Below the pieces are notes generated by a model. It had not been told where the DNA came from, searched no databases, and was given only the letters and a program-made list of their open reading frames with translations. Both the position numbers and the translations under genes were made by a program. Shown here one piece after another: positions 5,987 through 6,700 of a DNA stretch of 6,700 nucleotides (its first letter is position 1; every line of letters begins with the position of its first letter). Source of the DNA: Candidatus Omnitrophota bacterium. GTDB taxonomy: Bacteria; Hinthialibacterota; Hinthialibacteria; JAKQFZ01. The stretch spans positions 1-6,700 of the forward strand of contig JAKQFZ010000746.1 of assembly GCA_029558215.1 (NCBI GenBank). The letters are read 5' to 3'.

Positions 5987-6349
5987 TCAGCGGTGCATGC
6001 GGCTTTCCCAATCGAAGTCCTTGGTAGTGACTCTGTCTTCGATGCGTTGAATGCGACGATCGAGCAAATCCATGGTTCTCTTCAACCGATTCAAAGCGAG
6101 ACTTCTGGAGTGTGTGAAGGAGTCATAGAACTCCCGATCATCATCTGATGCGAAGGGCATCGCCGGAGCGGGTTTCATGACCAGAGCAAGGACGATGTAC
6201 GCAACGATTCCCGCAGCAAGACCTGAGAAAAGAGTCAGTGCCACGGCTGCAACTCTCACCCAAAACACTGCAAGGTCAAAGCGGTCCGCCAGTCCTTTAC
6301 AGACACCGAAAATCGCCCCATCCCTTGCTCGGTAAAGTCCTTTTTCCAT
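5987..6349 (-). CDS. pspC: PspC-like envelope stress membrane protein
   Basis: This 120-residue protein has the PspC domain at its N terminus: LYRARDGAIFGVCKGLADRF (5-24), then a membrane segment of mostly small hydrophobic residues (about 29-58) ending ALVMKP. After a short acidic linker (SDDDREF) comes a charged helix, about 85-108, probably a coiled coil. The end, RVTTKDFDWESRMHR, follows the pattern of the E. coli PspC tail (YVTSDTF..RSRFR), and the length is almost the same as E. coli PspC (119). In enterobacteria PspC sits in the inner membrane, helps sense secretin or envelope damage and binds PspA. No pspA, pspB or pspF is visible here, so membership of a full Psp system is inference. 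GGGAG six bases before the ATG supports the start. It is 43 bases downstream of a second PspC-domain gene and 81 bases upstream of the glycosyltransferase, probably in one operon. Confidence 0.9.
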   Translation of the reverse strand: MEKGLYRARDGAIFGVCKGLADRFDLAVFWVRVAAVALTLFSGLAAGIVAYIVLALVMKPAPAMPFASDDDREFYDSFTHSRSLALNRLKRTMDLLDRRIQRIEDRVTTKDFDWESRMHR

Positions 6350-6392
6350 CGTCCACTCCCGTTTTGTTCTACAGAATTGCCCAATCCGTCGC

Positions 6393-6614
6393 TTAGTAGA
6401 TGGTCCGCCAGTAAGGCTCCTTCTTCATGAGCAGAGCCATGAAGATGTACAGGACTCCCACTGGGAAGAAACCCGAAAAGAGAAATCCTGCCACAAAGGC
6501 GATGCGAACCCAGAACAGCGACAAATCAAAGTACTGGGCAACACCTCTGCAAACTCCGAAGATCATCCCATCTCTCGAGCGATAGAATCCACCCCGCTCA
6601 CTGTATCTTGTCAT
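6393..6614 (-). CDS. Short PspC-domain membrane protein (tandem paralogue)
   Basis: This 73-residue protein is almost only a PspC domain: GGFYRSRDGMIFGVCRGVAQYFDLSLFWVRI (8-38), then a hydrophobic stretch to about residue 63 and a short basic/aromatic tail, KKEPYWRTIY. It aligns without gaps over the domain with the following gene (F/LYR.RDG.IFGVC.G.A..FDL..FWVR), so the two are tandem duplicates, but it lacks the coiled-coil tail needed for typical PspC partner contacts. Stand-alone short PspC-domain proteins are widespread and mostly uncharacterised. It would be an integral membrane protein. AGGAG nine bases before the ATG supports the start. The remaining 86 bases to the window edge (6615-6700) show no recognisable gene; a sigma-54 promoter of the kind that drives enterobacterial psp operons was not found there. 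Confidence 0.88.
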   Translation of the reverse strand: MTRYSERGGFYRSRDGMIFGVCRGVAQYFDLSLFWVRIAFVAGFLFSGFFPVGVLYIFMALLMKKEPYWRTIY

Positions 6615-6666
6615 TGTCGTTTTCTCCTTGGAATCTTAGTCCTGAAAAATGCAGTTGTGTATCACC

Positions 6667-6680
6667 CTGCTCAGCTGCTC
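6667..6680. repeat. Short direct repeat CTGCTC-AG-CTGCTC upstream of the PspC pair
   Basis: Two copies of CTGCTC (6667-6672 and 6675-6680) separated by two bases, 53 bases upstream of the first PspC gene. A short palindrome CTTTC-G-GAAAG (6690-6700) lies at the window edge. Tandem hexamers of this kind can be regulator sites, but two copies of six bases can easily occur by chance, and the sequence may lie in the end of an upstream gene. Confidence 0.25.
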
Positions 6681-6700
6681 TTACCTTCTCTTTCGGAAAG

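Noticed and set aside
6615..6700. Sigma-54 promoter expected for a PspF-controlled psp operon
   Set aside because: The best GG...GC pair (GGTGATACACAACTGC) has 12 bases between the elements instead of 10, so it does not fit the -24/-12 consensus.

Overview
The window comes from a bacterial chromosome of roughly even base composition. It reads as a diderm, motile or surface-signalling bacterium, perhaps from the Desulfobacterota/Nitrospirota range. That placement is an inference from the gene types (PilZ response regulator, radical SAM protein with a long N-terminal domain, paired PspC proteins, C/G-tract intergenic repeats); there is no rRNA or marker gene to settle it. Every supported gene lies on the minus strand, so transcription runs from high to low coordinates.

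In transcription order: a short PspC-domain protein (6614-6393) and a full PspC-like envelope-stress protein with the C-terminal coiled-coil tail (6349-5987) form a tandem pair, each with a good ribosome binding site. They are followed by a GT-C type (GT39/ArnT-like) multi-pass membrane glycosyltransferase (5905-4358). Next comes a two-domain REC-PilZ protein (4266-3154) whose receiver domain has lost two conserved signalling residues but whose PilZ half keeps both c-di-GMP motifs. After a 141-base gap with candidate promoters comes a 393-residue protein with five EF-hand-like calcium loops (3012-1831). Then follows a radical SAM protein with a ~200-residue N-terminal domain (1774-452), which appears to have an extended -10 box only six bases before its start codon. 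A 340-base intergenic region holds a nested cluster of C6/G6 palindromic repeats (291-441) and a candidate promoter for the last gene, a minimal nucleotidyltransferase (MNT/HEPN-type antitoxin family) cut by the left edge of the window (111 to 1).

Functionally the window mixes envelope stress (PspC pair), surface glycosylation (GT-C enzyme) and c-di-GMP signalling (PilZ), with a calcium-binding protein carrying a flagellar-protein-like N-terminal motif and a sigma-28-like -10 box. These fit a cell-surface/motility theme, but one shared pathway is not proven. I see no phage, insertion sequence, CRISPR array, tRNA or rRNA. No clearly new multi-gene system is evident. The best leads are the degenerate REC-PilZ protein, the EF-hand protein with its promoter region, the radical SAM enzyme with its unusual start region, and the repeat cluster.
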